A stretch of 19,449 nucleotides of DNA from Mariprofundaceae bacterium (lineage in GTDB: Bacteria; Pseudomonadota; Zetaproteobacteria; Mariprofundales; Mariprofundaceae), in the NCBI GenBank assembly GCA_015488125.1, contig WFOJ01000210.1, positions 1-19,449 of the forward strand. The letters are read 5' to 3'. The translations under genes were made by a program, and so were the position numbers. Below, piece by piece: positions 7,307 through 15,783 of the stretch (position 1 is its first letter; each line of letters opens with the position of its first letter). The notes beneath the pieces were generated by a model. The model saw only the letters and a list, made by a program, of their open reading frames with translations. It searched no databases and was not told where the DNA came from.

Positions 7307-7433
7307 CGGCCAAACTGCCAAACAAGCCTGATGGATGGCTTGCGGGGCGATACACTGATAGCTTCTGATGTGGAATAACGGCACAATAACCGGGCATGTT
7401 GCCAGCAGCTTCATCAACTGAGGTCAAACAGCT

Positions 7434-10400
7434 ATGCCCAAGGCTATCCGGGTTTCTTCTTTGTTGTGGCAGCGCGCCATGTACGTACTGGGCTGCTGCC
7501 GCCGTATTGTTCTGCTGTTGTCGCTGTTATTCGTTTCGCTATTTGCCTGGCTGTGGTGGACTCTGCCTGATCCGAATGGCCTACGCCCTGAGATTGAGGC
7601 GGCGCTGCGCGATCAACTGGCTTTGCAGCAATTGCAATTGGGTCATCTTTCCTGGCGCTGGCGTGGCGATCTGGAAATTCAGGCGGATCAACTGCGATTG
7701 CGTTCTGAAGACGGTCGGTGGCAATTGGCGCAGGCTCGCCTGTTCATTCACCTTTCATCACTGGCCTTGCTGACGGGCGAATGGTTGCCGCAACGCATTC
7801 ATATTGAGGGCGGCATATTGCAATGGCAGGCCCGTCCTGCCGCCACCTTGCAGGAAAGTAGCGGGCATGACTTCACCCTGCCGCTACTGCCTGCGATGGA
7901 AATCAGCGTTGATGATATGCAGATGCACGCTCGCTGGCAGCGCCAGCACTTGCAACTTCACCATGTCAGCATACGTTTTTCTTCATCAGACCGCCGGGGC
8001 AGTATGCAAAGTGATGAACTGCAACTGGCGGTGCACTGGACTGAAGATGGGCAGCTCGCCCGTCTTGAGGGTTCGCTGCCGCAGTTACACTGGTTACCAT
8101 GGTCCGCGGCGCTGCAACTGCATGGCCATACGACCATGCAATTTCAACTGGCGCATGCGGGCCACCAGCAGTGGCAAGCCAAGTGCCAGCTTAAAGCCGC
8201 TGACAAGGCGAGCTTCAGCCTGCCGCAAGCATCCTTCAGTCTTCCTTTTGAGCGACTTCAGCTTAACATGAATATTCAGGCTGATCGCCTGTTCCAGCCT
8301 GATACTGTTCATCAGTTGCAATTGACCCGACTGCTTTGGCAAAATGGCAAGGATCGCATTGTGGGCAAGGCGCTGTGGCGCGATGATCAACTAATGTTGC
8401 AGGCGGAGAGCCAGCACCTGCGCATGGCGCAATTATGGTCATGGCTCAAGCCGATTGACCGTGACCCGGCGTGGCGTGACTGGTTGCAGCACATGCAGCA
8501 TGGGCTGATTCATCAGGCAAGCGTCCAGTTAACATTGCACTGGCCCACACCCTGGCAGCAACTGCCACCTTCGCTGCAGGCCGATGCTTTTCGCTATCAC
8601 GTCGTCGGCGATGTGCGAAATGCCGATATCAGCCTTGGTTCCCGGGAACATATGCTAAGGCAGGCGAACGCCCATGTTGAGCTGAATGAATCAGGCCTGG
8701 ATGCGGATATTCGTGCCCAGCTACCTCATGGCATTGGTCCGGCGCAAGGTCATTTGCGCCTTCCTTGGGATACCCTTATGCTGAACGTTCGGGCCAGTGC
8801 CCGTGATGTTGATGGTCTGCGTCTGCATCAGTGGGTTGACGTGGAAGGCGCGAAACGCCTTGGCTGGCAACAGGCGCGTGTGGCTGGTAGCGTCAGCCTG
8901 CGCTGGGATCCGAAAAAAAGCAGCCCCGAGTTTGTCCGTGCTGAACTTGTTCCGCTGCAAGATCATCCATGGCAGTTACATCTGCATGGCCAGAATCTTG
9001 TCGTCAGCAGTGGCAAGGTCATTTGGCAATCCGATACAGGCTTGCAGGCCAGGCAACTGCATGTACATGGCGCGCTGCTGGCGGGTGTTGTCGATTTTGC
9101 CGGGAATATCCGTCAGCAGCAATGGCAGTTTGCGCGTTTTAGCGGGCAATTACATGGTCAGCTGGCAGAGCTGGTGCAGGCTTTTCATCTGCCTGTTGCC
9201 AGACCCATTGGCAGCATACAGGCGAATATCACCCTTGATCAGGGCCGCTGGCAGGGAACGGTGGAACTGAACAATGCCGCCTGGCACAATTTTCTTGGCC
9301 AAAACAAGCGCATCGGACAGGCGATGAAGCTGCGTTTTTCTGCTTATATCAAGGGGCAACAGTTACGCCTGAGCAGGTTAAGCTGTGATGATGCTCGCTA
9401 TCAGTTGCGTGGCCAGGGCGCGCTTGATGATGACGGGCTGACGCTGGATATGCAGTATATCCACACACGGGCATTTCAGGGTAGCTTGCATATTCTCGCG
9501 CCTCGTGGCCAAGCTCCCTGGCGCATGCAGGTTCGGGCAGACTACCTGAAACGCAAGGCGCTACCTGCATCACTGGAAGCGGGCAAGACCACGACCACGG
9601 TGGATAAGCCCTGGCTGTTGCAAGCTGATATTCAACGTTTTGACTGGGATGATGCGCGCATCGAGCATATGCAACTGAGCATGGATTCACGCCGGGGAAA
9701 ACTCGGTCATTTTGCCGCAGCGCACATCAGCAGCGGTAATCTGAGGTTGACCCGGGTAACCACGGATTTTCGCATGCCTGGTCATGGCGTGATTGAACTT
9801 GCCTCGCTCAAGGGGCTGGTTAATGGCCAGCGAATGACGTTGACCGCCACCTTGTTTCCGCGTCGCAAGGGCGGCTTGCGCTGGCGGGGAATGGTGGATA
9901 CCCAGGGTCCTTTTGATCAACTCATGCAGGAGGCAGGGACGAAGAAGAAGCTTTTCGACGGTGGCAGGGCGGAAATACTGTTTGCCGGTGAAGGCGTGAT
10001 GATGCAGGATCAACCCTGGTGGCAGGGATTGCGGGGGCGTCTGCGTTTGCGCGTTGATGAAGGCAGTATTGCCAAAGGTGGTGTGTTGACCAAGCTGCTG
10101 GCGATCAGCAGCCTTGCCGATTTGCCTGCCTTATTGATTGGTCAGCGCAAGGATTTGACGCATAGCGGCCTGTTTTATAAGCGCTTGCAAGTCGAAGCGA
10201 CGGTTGCCGATTATACGGTGCGCATGCATCAGCTTGCCATGCGCGCGACAGCTATGGATATGGCCGGTCAGGGCAGTTATGATTTACAGCATAACCGCAT
10301 GGATCTGGTCATGGTTTTCCGACCCCTGCAAAACCTTGATGCCATACTCTCAAAAATCCCGTTATTGCGGGATATTATCGGTGGCTCTGCACATTCATTG

Positions 10401-10556
10401 ATGCGCAAGGTGTATCACCTTCACGGCAGCTTGCGCGATGCCGACATCGAACAAGTCACCCCTTCATCTGTTGGACTCTCCCGTCCCGGCCTGATCGAAG
10501 GCTTGCTAACATTGCCCGACCGCTGGTTTGGCCAGATGAAAGCAAAAACGCCGTAA
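7434..10556 (+). CDS. Giant AsmA-like / YhdP-family envelope protein (DUF3971)
   Basis: A 1040-residue protein with one N-terminal membrane anchor (about residues 20-43, IVLLLSLLFVSLFAWLWWTL) and a very long beta-rich periplasmic part. The last 200 residues carry the AsmA-like C-terminal signature of the YhdP family: GPFDQLMQEAGTKKKLFDGG, LRVDEGSIAKGG, LLAISSLADLPALL, and FRPLQNLDAILSKIPLLRDI. YhdP, TamB and YdbH form bridge-like groove proteins that carry phospholipids from the inner to the outer membrane in enterobacteria; that role is transferred by family. It is shorter than Escherichia coli YhdP (about 1270). GAGG before the ATG at 7434 serves as ribosome binding site. It is preceded by a 127 bp gap with only a weak hairpin, and followed 28 bp later by a phosphatase gene. 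Confidence 0.88.
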   Translation: MPKAIRVSSLLWQRAMYVLGCCRRIVLLLSLLFVSLFAWLWWTLPDPNGLRPEIEAALRDQLALQQLQLGHLSWRWRGDLEIQADQLRLRSEDGRWQLAQARLFIHLSSLALLTGEWLPQRIHIEGGILQWQARPAATLQESSGHDFTLPLLPAMEISVDDMQMHARWQRQHLQLHHVSIRFSSSDRRGSMQSDELQLAVHWTEDGQLARLEGSLPQLHWLPWSAALQLHGHTTMQFQLAHAGHQQWQAKCQLKAADKASFSLPQASFSLPFERLQLNMNIQADRLFQPDTVHQLQLTRLLWQNGKDRIVGKALWRDDQLMLQAESQHLRMAQLWSWLKPIDRDPAWRDWLQHMQHGLIHQASVQLTLHWPTPWQQLPPSLQADAFRYHVVGDVRNADISLGSREHMLRQANAHVELNESGLDADIRAQLPHGIGPAQGHLRLPWDTLMLNVRASARDVDGLRLHQWVDVEGAKRLGWQQARVAGSVSLRWDPKKSSPEFVRAELVPLQDHPWQLHLHGQNLVVSSGKVIWQSDTGLQARQLHVHGALLAGVVDFAGNIRQQQWQFARFSGQLHGQLAELVQAFHLPVARPIGSIQANITLDQGRWQGTVELNNAAWHNFLGQNKRIGQAMKLRFSAYIKGQQLRLSRLSCDDARYQLRGQGALDDDGLTLDMQYIHTRAFQGSLHILAPRGQAPWRMQVRADYLKRKALPASLEAGKTTTTVDKPWLLQADIQRFDWDDARIEHMQLSMDSRRGKLGHFAAAHISSGNLRLTRVTTDFRMPGHGVIELASLKGLVNGQRMTLTATLFPRRKGGLRWRGMVDTQGPFDQLMQEAGTKKKLFDGGRAEILFAGEGVMMQDQPWWQGLRGRLRLRVDEGSIAKGGVLTKLLAISSLADLPALLIGQRKDLTHSGLFYKRLQVEATVADYTVRMHQLAMRATAMDMAGQGSYDLQHNRMDLVMVFRPLQNLDAILSKIPLLRDIIGGSAHSLMRKVYHLHGSLRDADIEQVTPSSVGLSRPGLIEGLLTLPDRWFGQMKAKTP

Positions 10557-10584
10557 AAATCCACCGCAGAACAAGGGATAAGCA

Positions 10585-11178
10585 ATGAAGATTCATTTAT
10601 TACGCCATGGTGAACTGGAAGGCGGCATGCGCTACCGGGGCAGATTGCACTCACCACTGACCACACAGGGCGAAGCGCAAATGCATCGCGTGTGGCAGCA
10701 GCTGGCAGATCGTGTTGACATGATCTACAGCTCACCGCTACAGCGTTGCCATGATATAGCCTATGGCTGGAGTCAGCAGGCCGGCCTACCCTTTGTGGCC
10801 GACCAGCGGATACAGGAACTGGATTATGGTGAATGGGAAGGATTGGATCTGGAGCAATTGCTGGCCAGAGAGGGCGAAACCATTGTGCAATGGCGCAGGA
10901 ATCCGGAGGGTATGTGTCCGCCTGGTGGCGAATCCATGGATGCTTTCCGTCAGCGCGTGCAGTCATTTTGTGATGATCTTCATGCCCGGCGAGATCAATA
11001 TGCCGAGGTGTTAATCGTCGGCCACTCTGGCAGCCTGCGCATGCTGTTGCAGCTTTTGCTTGATCTGTCATCGGCAGCGGTGCGAAAATTTCACGTCCCT
11101 TTTGCATGCTGGAGTTGCCTGCAACTTGAGGATGACGGCGCCAAGCTGGTGTTTCACAATCCTTCGCAGAAGGATTAG
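10585..11178 (+). CDS. Histidine phosphatase family protein (phosphoglycerate mutase / CobC-like)
   Basis: A 197-residue member of the branch-1 histidine phosphatases. The phosphoacceptor motif LRHGE is at 6-10 (His8), the arginine of SSPLQRC at 54, the acidic QELDYGEWEG at 77-86, and the second catalytic histidine in VGHSGSLR (His147). Length and the LDYGEWEG segment suit small phosphatases such as alpha-ribazole phosphatase (CobC) or GpmB-like enzymes, but no cobalamin genes are nearby and the substrate cannot be told. AAGGGAT lies just before the start. It ends 61 bp before the tRNA gene, with the tRNA promoter lying in that gap. Confidence 0.88.
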   Translation: MKIHLLRHGELEGGMRYRGRLHSPLTTQGEAQMHRVWQQLADRVDMIYSSPLQRCHDIAYGWSQQAGLPFVADQRIQELDYGEWEGLDLEQLLAREGETIVQWRRNPEGMCPPGGESMDAFRQRVQSFCDDLHARRDQYAEVLIVGHSGSLRMLLQLLLDLSSAAVRKFHVPFACWSCLQLEDDGAKLVFHNPSQKD

Positions 11179-11200
11179 ACAGCAATACTGAAAAAAACTG

Positions 11201-11228
11201 TTGACGGCGTGAACTTCGGCGATACAGT
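11201..11228 (+). promoter_or_regulatory. Promoter of the tRNA-Asn gene
   Basis: TTGACG (11201-11206) and TACAGT (11223-11228) are separated by 16 bp, and the -10 ends 11 bases before the tRNA. The GC-rich stretch between -10 and the gene (TCGCGCCGC) resembles the discriminator of stringently controlled stable-RNA promoters. Confidence 0.6.
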
Positions 11229-11239
11229 TCGCGCCGCTT

Positions 11240-11315
11240 TCCCCGGTAGCTCAGTTGGTAGAGCAGGTGGCTGTTAACCACCCTGTCGCTGGTTCGAGTC
11301 CGGCCCGGGGAGCCA
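11240..11315 (+). tRNA. tRNA-Asn (anticodon GTT)
   Basis: A full cloverleaf of 76 bases including encoded CCA. Acceptor stem TCCCCGG (11240-11246) pairs with CCGGGGA (11305-11311); D stem GCTC/GAGC; anticodon stem GGTGG/CCACC around loop CTGTTAA with anticodon GTT at 11273-11275; T arm GCTGG-TTCGAGT-CCGGC. The discriminator base is G, as expected for asparagine, and CCA is at 11313-11315. Confidence 0.97.
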
Positions 11316-11324
11316 GTAGCTGAT

Positions 11325-11360
11325 AACCCACGGTGTTTTCACCGTGGGTTTTTTGTTTTT
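11325..11360 (+). terminator. Strong intrinsic terminator of the tRNA-Asn unit
   Basis: An 11 bp perfect stem (AACCCACGGTG at 11325-11335 with CACCGTGGGTT at 11340-11350), a TTTT loop, and a T-rich tail (TTTTGTTTTT). It starts 10 bases after the tRNA CCA, so the tRNA is a free-standing transcription unit. Confidence 0.93.
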
Positions 11361-11398
11361 ACACCTGATGATTTCCGAAGACAGACGGAGATGTTCCC

Positions 11399-12079
11399 AT
11401 GAATGTTGTGATTACTGGTGCCAGTCGCGGTATTGGTCTTGGTTTGACGCGATCTTTTCTTGCTGATGGCGATCAGGTTTGGGCGTGTTGCCGTATGCCT
11501 GAGCAAGCGCATGCTTTACAGGCATTGGACAACGAGTGTTTGCATCTGGTGCGCTGGGATGTTGCTGTTGATGATGCGCCGCAACCACAGGGTAAAGCTT
11601 TCCCTGCATCTGTGCATCTTCTGATCAATAATGCCGGTATCTATGGCCCCGACAAACAAGCGCAATCCCTGAGCGGAATTCAGCCAAAAACCATGCTGGA
11701 GGTATTCAATGTTGATGCCGTCGGCCCGTTGCGCGTGGTGCAGTATCTGCAATCACACCTGGCACCTGGCGGCATGGTGGTCAACATCAGTTCCAAAATG
11801 GGTTCAGTGGCAGATAACAGCAGTGGTGGCACTTATGCCTATCGGGCGGCCAAAGCTGCGCTGAATATCATTACCAAATCGCTGGCTGTGGATCTTGCGG
11901 CGAGAAACATTCATGTCCTCGCCCTGCACCCTGGCTGGGTACGCACAGATATGACGGGACATCATGGTTTGATCGATATTGATACGTCCGTAGCAGGCTT
12001 GCGTCAGGTCATGGCCCAAGGCCATGATTATGCTGCTGGTTCACTGGTTGCCTTTGATGGTCAGCGCATCCCCTGGTAA
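11399..12079 (+). CDS. Short-chain dehydrogenase/reductase (SDR)
   Basis: A 226-residue classical SDR. The nucleotide-binding TGASRGIGLG is at 6-15, NNAG at 77-80, catalytic Ser in NISSKMG (131) and the YxxxK pair as Y148-R-A-A-K152. The tail LHPGWVRTDM (176-185) is normal for the family. The short form with VAL-rich start resembles the C-factor-like group of SDRs; substrate and NAD/NADP choice are not evident. GGAG lies about 9 bases before the ATG. Its last 23 bases overlap the folK start, so the two are cotranscribed, opening a four-gene cluster (SDR, folK, slt, hemD) just after the tRNA terminator. Confidence 0.9.
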   Translation: MNVVITGASRGIGLGLTRSFLADGDQVWACCRMPEQAHALQALDNECLHLVRWDVAVDDAPQPQGKAFPASVHLLINNAGIYGPDKQAQSLSGIQPKTMLEVFNVDAVGPLRVVQYLQSHLAPGGMVVNISSKMGSVADNSSGGTYAYRAAKAALNIITKSLAVDLAARNIHVLALHPGWVRTDMTGHHGLIDIDTSVAGLRQVMAQGHDYAAGSLVAFDGQRIPW

Positions 12080-12566
12080 GCAGCAGGCGCTGGTGGCCTT
12101 AGGCGGCAATATCGGTGATGTATTGGCGCATTTCCGGCATGCCAGGGATGCCTTGCGGGCACATGACCGCATTGACGTGGTGCGTTTTTCACCTGTGTAT
12201 CGAAGCACTGCGCTGGGGCCACCACAGGATGATTACCTCAATGCCGTCATCATGTTACAGACTTACCTGCCTGCTCTGGAATTGCTTGACGTCTTGCAAG
12301 CCATTGAACAACAATGCCAGCGTCGCCGCCTGCAACACTGGGGACCGCGCACGCTGGATCTGGATATTATTGATTACGCCGGCTGCCAGTATCAGGACGA
12401 ACGGCTGATCCTGCCTCATCCGCAGGCGCACCGCCGGCGTTTTGTCTTACAGCCATTGCGGGACATCGCGCCATCCTGGCAACATCCTGTGTTTGCCTGT
12501 TCACCGGATGTATTGTTGCAAGCGCTGCTTGATCAAATGCTGATTTGCGTGCATGATTGCTGGTAG
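12057..12566 (+). CDS. folK: 2-amino-4-hydroxy-6-hydroxymethyldihydropteridine diphosphokinase
   Basis: FolK transfers pyrophosphate from ATP to the pterin alcohol, the step before dihydropteroate synthase in folate synthesis. The 169-residue protein has ALGGNIGD near 14-21, the PVYRSTALGPPQDDYLNAV segment (46-64) and the HPPK signature WGPRTLDLDIIDY at 95-107, followed by LILPHPQAHRRRFVLQPL. I chose ATG 12057, which gives a normal family length; the ATG at 12024 adds a non-family hydrophobic leader. Either start lies within the SDR gene. The stop TAG overlaps the upstream end of slt (alternative start 12553). No other folate genes are in view. Confidence 0.92.
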   Translation: MVSASPGKQQALVALGGNIGDVLAHFRHARDALRAHDRIDVVRFSPVYRSTALGPPQDDYLNAVIMLQTYLPALELLDVLQAIEQQCQRRRLQHWGPRTLDLDIIDYAGCQYQDERLILPHPQAHRRRFVLQPLRDIAPSWQHPVFACSPDVLLQALLDQMLICVHDCW

Positions 12567-12567
12567 C

Positions 12568-14505
12568 ATGAGATGTGTCCGTCCCAACAACCTGTATCTG
12601 CTGATCCTTTGCTTCCTATGGTATGGCTATAGCTGCCCTGCGCAAGCTGCGCAGAGTGCTGAACGGCAGTTGTTTCAACAAGCTCGTGAGGCATTAAAAC
12701 ACAATCAACTAACAAAATTTAATCACCTTTATGCGCAACTGGAAGACTATCCCCTGCGTCCTTATCTGGATATCTGGCGCTATTGGAATGTGCTCGACGA
12801 TCCGCGCAATGATGCTCGCGTCGCGCGAATTCTCGAGGCGTATGCAGATATTCCTGAAGCGAATGATTTACGCATTCGCTGGATCAAGGCGCTGGCTGCG
12901 CGTCAACAGTGGCTGGCGGTGGCAGATCAGCTGACACAAGTGCCGGGAACGTTTCCGGATATGCGTATCACACTGTTGTCGTTATGGCATAACGGCAAGA
13001 AACAAGCGGCCGTTAAGGGCTATACACATTACTGGCGCAAAGTGAATAAAGCCGATGGACGCCTGAAAATGATTGAACAACGCTGGCGCAAAAACGGTCA
13101 TCCAACAGCGGATGACCTGTGGGCCAGGATTAAACGGCAGGTGAAGCGCGGGCAGTGGAAAAAAGCCATGAAAACGGCTGCCGCGCTTCGAGCATCGGAC
13201 AGAAAGTGGTTGCGCTACTGGCGTGATGTGCAGCGCGATCCGGCGAAATGGCTGCCACAGCCTCCCCAAACAAAACTTCCCCAACCATATATGGCGGCCA
13301 TCTTTGATGATGGATTGCGCCGCCTGGCATCTCGGGATGTACTGTTGTCATACCGGATATTTCAACATCACCTGAAACCACGCCTGGCAGCAGTCCATCA
13401 GGGGCGGCTGATGCGCAAGATTGCTCTGCGGGCGGCATTTCAACATCGCCTGGAAGCGATTAACTGGCTAACATCATTACCGGCTGCCTACCAGACAGAT
13501 GCTACCCGCACCTGGCCTGCTCGCTTGTTGCTATTGCATCATCGCTGGCGTGCGGCGCTTGCCGCGATCAATGCCTTGCCGCAGCATATTCGCCGTAAGG
13601 AGACCAGCCGCTGGAATTACTGGCGGGCGCGTTGCTTACTGGCAACAAGCCAAACACAAGCAGCCCGCAAGATATTTCGGCAACTGGCCACCGAACGTGG
13701 CTACTACAGCTTTCTTGCTGTGGATCAGCTTAACAGCGCCTATCATATTGCAACGAAGAAAAAACCTGCGAATGCCAAGGCGATAAGAGAATTGTTATCC
13801 ATACCAGCCATGCAGCGCGCCAGAGAGTGGATCGCGCTCAAACAGCAGAATAAAGCCTATCGTGAGTGGGCGCTGGCCATGCATGGACGCTCGCAGACGC
13901 AATGGCACGCGGCCATGATTCTGGCCAACCGCTGGCAATGGCCATCTCAGGCCTTGCGCGCTGCCAGTCGTGCCGGAGCGCACGATCGTCTGGATATACG
14001 TTTTCCAATGGCTTTTGCCGACGCCGTCATTCGCCGGGCGACACAACATGGTCTGTCCGCGTCACTGGTCTGGAGTGTGATACGACAGGAATCCCTGTTT
14101 AATCCTGAAGCGATCTCACCAGCCGGCGCCATAGGTCTGATGCAACTGATGCCTGCGACGGCCCGCGTCATCGCGAAAAACTTCCCTCAACTTGGCAGGC
14201 ATCCGGATTTAACGGTTCCTGAAACCAATATTACACTGGGCACGGCTTATCTTGCTGCACGCCTGAAACAATTTGACGGTCACATACCACTGGCACTGGC
14301 TTCTTACAATGCCGGACCGCATCGTGTTCGTCAGTGGCTGAAGGCCACCCCGTTTCATGAGCCTGAATTATGGATTGAGGCCATTCCATTCAACGAAACG
14401 CGGAATTATGTGCAGCGGATTCTTGCCTATCAAGTGATTTATGACTGGCGATCAGGGCAGCGCAAGCGGCTAAGTGTGCTGCATCGACAGGTGCGTATAG
14501 GCTGA
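12568..14505 (+). CDS. slt: Soluble lytic murein transglycosylase (Slt70-like)
   Basis: A 645-residue exported enzyme that cleaves the glycan strand of peptidoglycan to give 1,6-anhydro-muropeptides. A signal peptide precedes about 440 residues of helical repeat (the U-shaped superhelix of Slt70, with repeated Trp/Arg helices) and a C-terminal SLT domain. The catalytic glutamate is E508 in VIRQESLFNPEA, followed by ISPAGAIGLMQLMPATA, GTAYLAARL, and ALASYNAGPHRVRQWL, all typical motifs. Length fits Slt70. The start is uncertain between ATG 12568, preferred because it falls right after the folK stop and makes a compact signal peptide, and 12553 five codons upstream. Its stop TGA overlaps the hemD ATG (TGATG at 14503-14507). 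Confidence 0.93.
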   Translation: MRCVRPNNLYLLILCFLWYGYSCPAQAAQSAERQLFQQAREALKHNQLTKFNHLYAQLEDYPLRPYLDIWRYWNVLDDPRNDARVARILEAYADIPEANDLRIRWIKALAARQQWLAVADQLTQVPGTFPDMRITLLSLWHNGKKQAAVKGYTHYWRKVNKADGRLKMIEQRWRKNGHPTADDLWARIKRQVKRGQWKKAMKTAAALRASDRKWLRYWRDVQRDPAKWLPQPPQTKLPQPYMAAIFDDGLRRLASRDVLLSYRIFQHHLKPRLAAVHQGRLMRKIALRAAFQHRLEAINWLTSLPAAYQTDATRTWPARLLLLHHRWRAALAAINALPQHIRRKETSRWNYWRARCLLATSQTQAARKIFRQLATERGYYSFLAVDQLNSAYHIATKKKPANAKAIRELLSIPAMQRAREWIALKQQNKAYREWALAMHGRSQTQWHAAMILANRWQWPSQALRAASRAGAHDRLDIRFPMAFADAVIRRATQHGLSASLVWSVIRQESLFNPEAISPAGAIGLMQLMPATARVIAKNFPQLGRHPDLTVPETNITLGTAYLAARLKQFDGHIPLALASYNAGPHRVRQWLKATPFHEPELWIEAIPFNETRNYVQRILAYQVIYDWRSGQRKRLSVLHRQVRIG

Positions 14506-15314
14506 TGAGCCTGCAGGGCAAGCGCATTGTGATCACCAGAGCAGCGCACCAGTGCGCTGCAACAACCACCATGATTCAGCAGCGAGGCGCGCAGGCAGTG
14601 CTGTTCCCATGCCTGAAAATGCAGGTAAACACAGCCGCTCTGCGCGCAGCGCTTGAGCAGGCTGCCAGTTTCAGTGACTTATTGATCACCAGCGCCAACA
14701 CTGTTGAGGCCCTGCGCCAGCTCATGCGTCATGAGATAAATGCGGATATCGCAGTGTTATGGCGTAGCAAACGTATTGCCTGCGTTGGCGAAACAACAGC
14801 GAAGGCACTGGCCGGATTTGGCATTCATGCTGATATTGTGCCTGATCGTTCGCAATCATCCCAACAGGGGCTGGTTGACTGCTACACAGCAACTGGCTGG
14901 CCGCAATCATTGCTGTTTCTTCGCGCCGAAGCCGGCAGCGACGTATTAGCCATGGCCTGCCGACAGCGCCAGATACCCGTGCAAATGGTGGCAGCTTATC
15001 GCATGGTCTGCCCTGATGATGATGCTTCCGCCATGCGCCGGCAACTGGCCGCAGGCCAGATTGATGCCGTATTACTGGGCAGTAGCCGCACGGTGCGCCA
15101 CTATCTTCAGCGTATCGGGGATGCGGCGCTGGCCAGCCAGGCCTGCCTGGTAGCCATCAGCCCGCAGGTGGCCGCTGTTATTTCACAATCAGGTATGCGT
15201 GTCGGCTGTGTTGCCGCAACACCCTCGTTTGCTGCCATGCTTGATGCAGCGGAAGCCAGCATATGCACTTCCCTGTCGGATACCACCGGGACGGATAACA
15301 AATCTTTGCTATAA
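14505..15314 (+). CDS. hemD: Uroporphyrinogen-III synthase
   Basis: HemD closes and rearranges hydroxymethylbilane to uroporphyrinogen III in heme and siroheme synthesis. The 269-residue protein shows the two-lobe HemD layout: KRIVITRAAHQC (6-17), LLITSANTVEAL, IACVGETTAKAL (near 89-100), LLFLRAEAGSD, AAYRMV (near 162), DAVLLGSSRTVRHYL and VAISPQVAAVI. Sequence identity in this family is low, but the order of these segments is distinctive. It starts in a TGATG overlap with slt, and no hemC is adjacent in this window, which is unusual since hemC and hemD are often paired. The cluster probably ends at the hairpin terminator about 180 bp downstream. Confidence 0.9.
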   Translation: MSLQGKRIVITRAAHQCAATTTMIQQRGAQAVLFPCLKMQVNTAALRAALEQAASFSDLLITSANTVEALRQLMRHEINADIAVLWRSKRIACVGETTAKALAGFGIHADIVPDRSQSSQQGLVDCYTATGWPQSLLFLRAEAGSDVLAMACRQRQIPVQMVAAYRMVCPDDDASAMRRQLAAGQIDAVLLGSSRTVRHYLQRIGDAALASQACLVAISPQVAAVISQSGMRVGCVAATPSFAAMLDAAEASICTSLSDTTGTDNKSLL

Positions 15315-15344
15315 CGAATATGGTATTTTTCTTCTAGCATTCGC

Positions 15345-15489
15345 TCATCTTCCAACAGGGAGAAAGGAAAGAAGTGTGTTGAACCTCAACACGGGAGGTA
15401 TCTAGCCGCTGACCGATTCGGCAATGTCAGTCAGTCGGTGCTGCTTCTGCAAGCGGGCAATTGCAAGGTAGCGTGATCCTTCCTTTTGC
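15345..15489 (+). ncRNA. Possible small RNA or structured leader after hemD
   Basis: The stretch after hemD carries no convincing gene but has ordered structure. There is a purine-rich segment with GGA motifs (GGGA at 15358-15361, GGA at 15366 and 15394), a 7 bp hairpin GTGTTGA/TCAACAC (15376-15392, loop ACC) directly followed by GGGAGG, and then several short inverted repeats (CTGAC/GTCAG around 15408-15435) leading to a strong terminator at 15490. This resembles a CsrA/Rsm-type regulatory RNA or a long 3' leader. I see no clear promoter (a TATAAC at 15310-15315 has no good -35), so it may simply be the 3' untranslated region of hemD. Confidence 0.25.
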
Positions 15490-15525
15490 TGCCGGAGACA
15501 GGCAACGGTCTCCGGCAGTATTTTT
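15490..15525 (+). terminator. Intrinsic terminator after hemD / candidate small RNA
   Basis: A 10 bp perfect stem TGCCGGAGAC (15490-15499) and GTCTCCGGCA (15508-15517) with an 8-base loop, followed by GTATTTTT. It ends transcription about 200 bp downstream of hemD and before the next gene region. Confidence 0.85.
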
Positions 15526-15590
15526 ACTTCGTTCATTCACTTTCTGTTTTTCTGCCTCGCTGTTAGATACTGTTAACGGGAGCTGTCGCT

Positions 15591-15618
15591 TTGCCAGGGA
15601 AACTTCTGACGCTATCCT
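15591..15618 (+). promoter_or_regulatory. Candidate promoter for the frameshifted secreted protein and sensor kinase
   Basis: TTGCCA (15591-15596) and TATCCT (15613-15618) are separated by 16 bp (4/6 each). It lies after the terminator at 15490 and before the secreted-protein gene, so it is well placed for the kinase unit. The rest of 15526-15783 shows no further structure that I could support. Confidence 0.35.
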
Positions 15619-15783
15619 GCCCTGAAGAGATGTATGATCAACTCTGACGTACATGCCTGGCATCCCTCCGTGACAAATACAACCATGCCGCGAGTATGGT
15701 CTCGATTACCGTGCGTGTTATCTCATATGGGCTGTGGGCGGCGGTGTGCTTCTCTGCGCAATCCGGTGGTGCATGCAGCTTGC

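Noticed and set aside
7324..7345. CAAGCC/GGCTTG hairpin between msrB and the AsmA-like gene as a terminator
   Set aside because: The stem is only 6 bp and no T-run follows.
10421..11281. Antisense open frame (286 codons) across the phosphatase gene
   Set aside because: It covers a clear histidine phosphatase and runs into the tRNA gene, so it is not coding.
15440..15480. Similarity of GCAAGCGGGC to part of 6S RNA
   Set aside because: Only about ten bases match and the long double-stranded arms with central bubble of 6S RNA are not seen.
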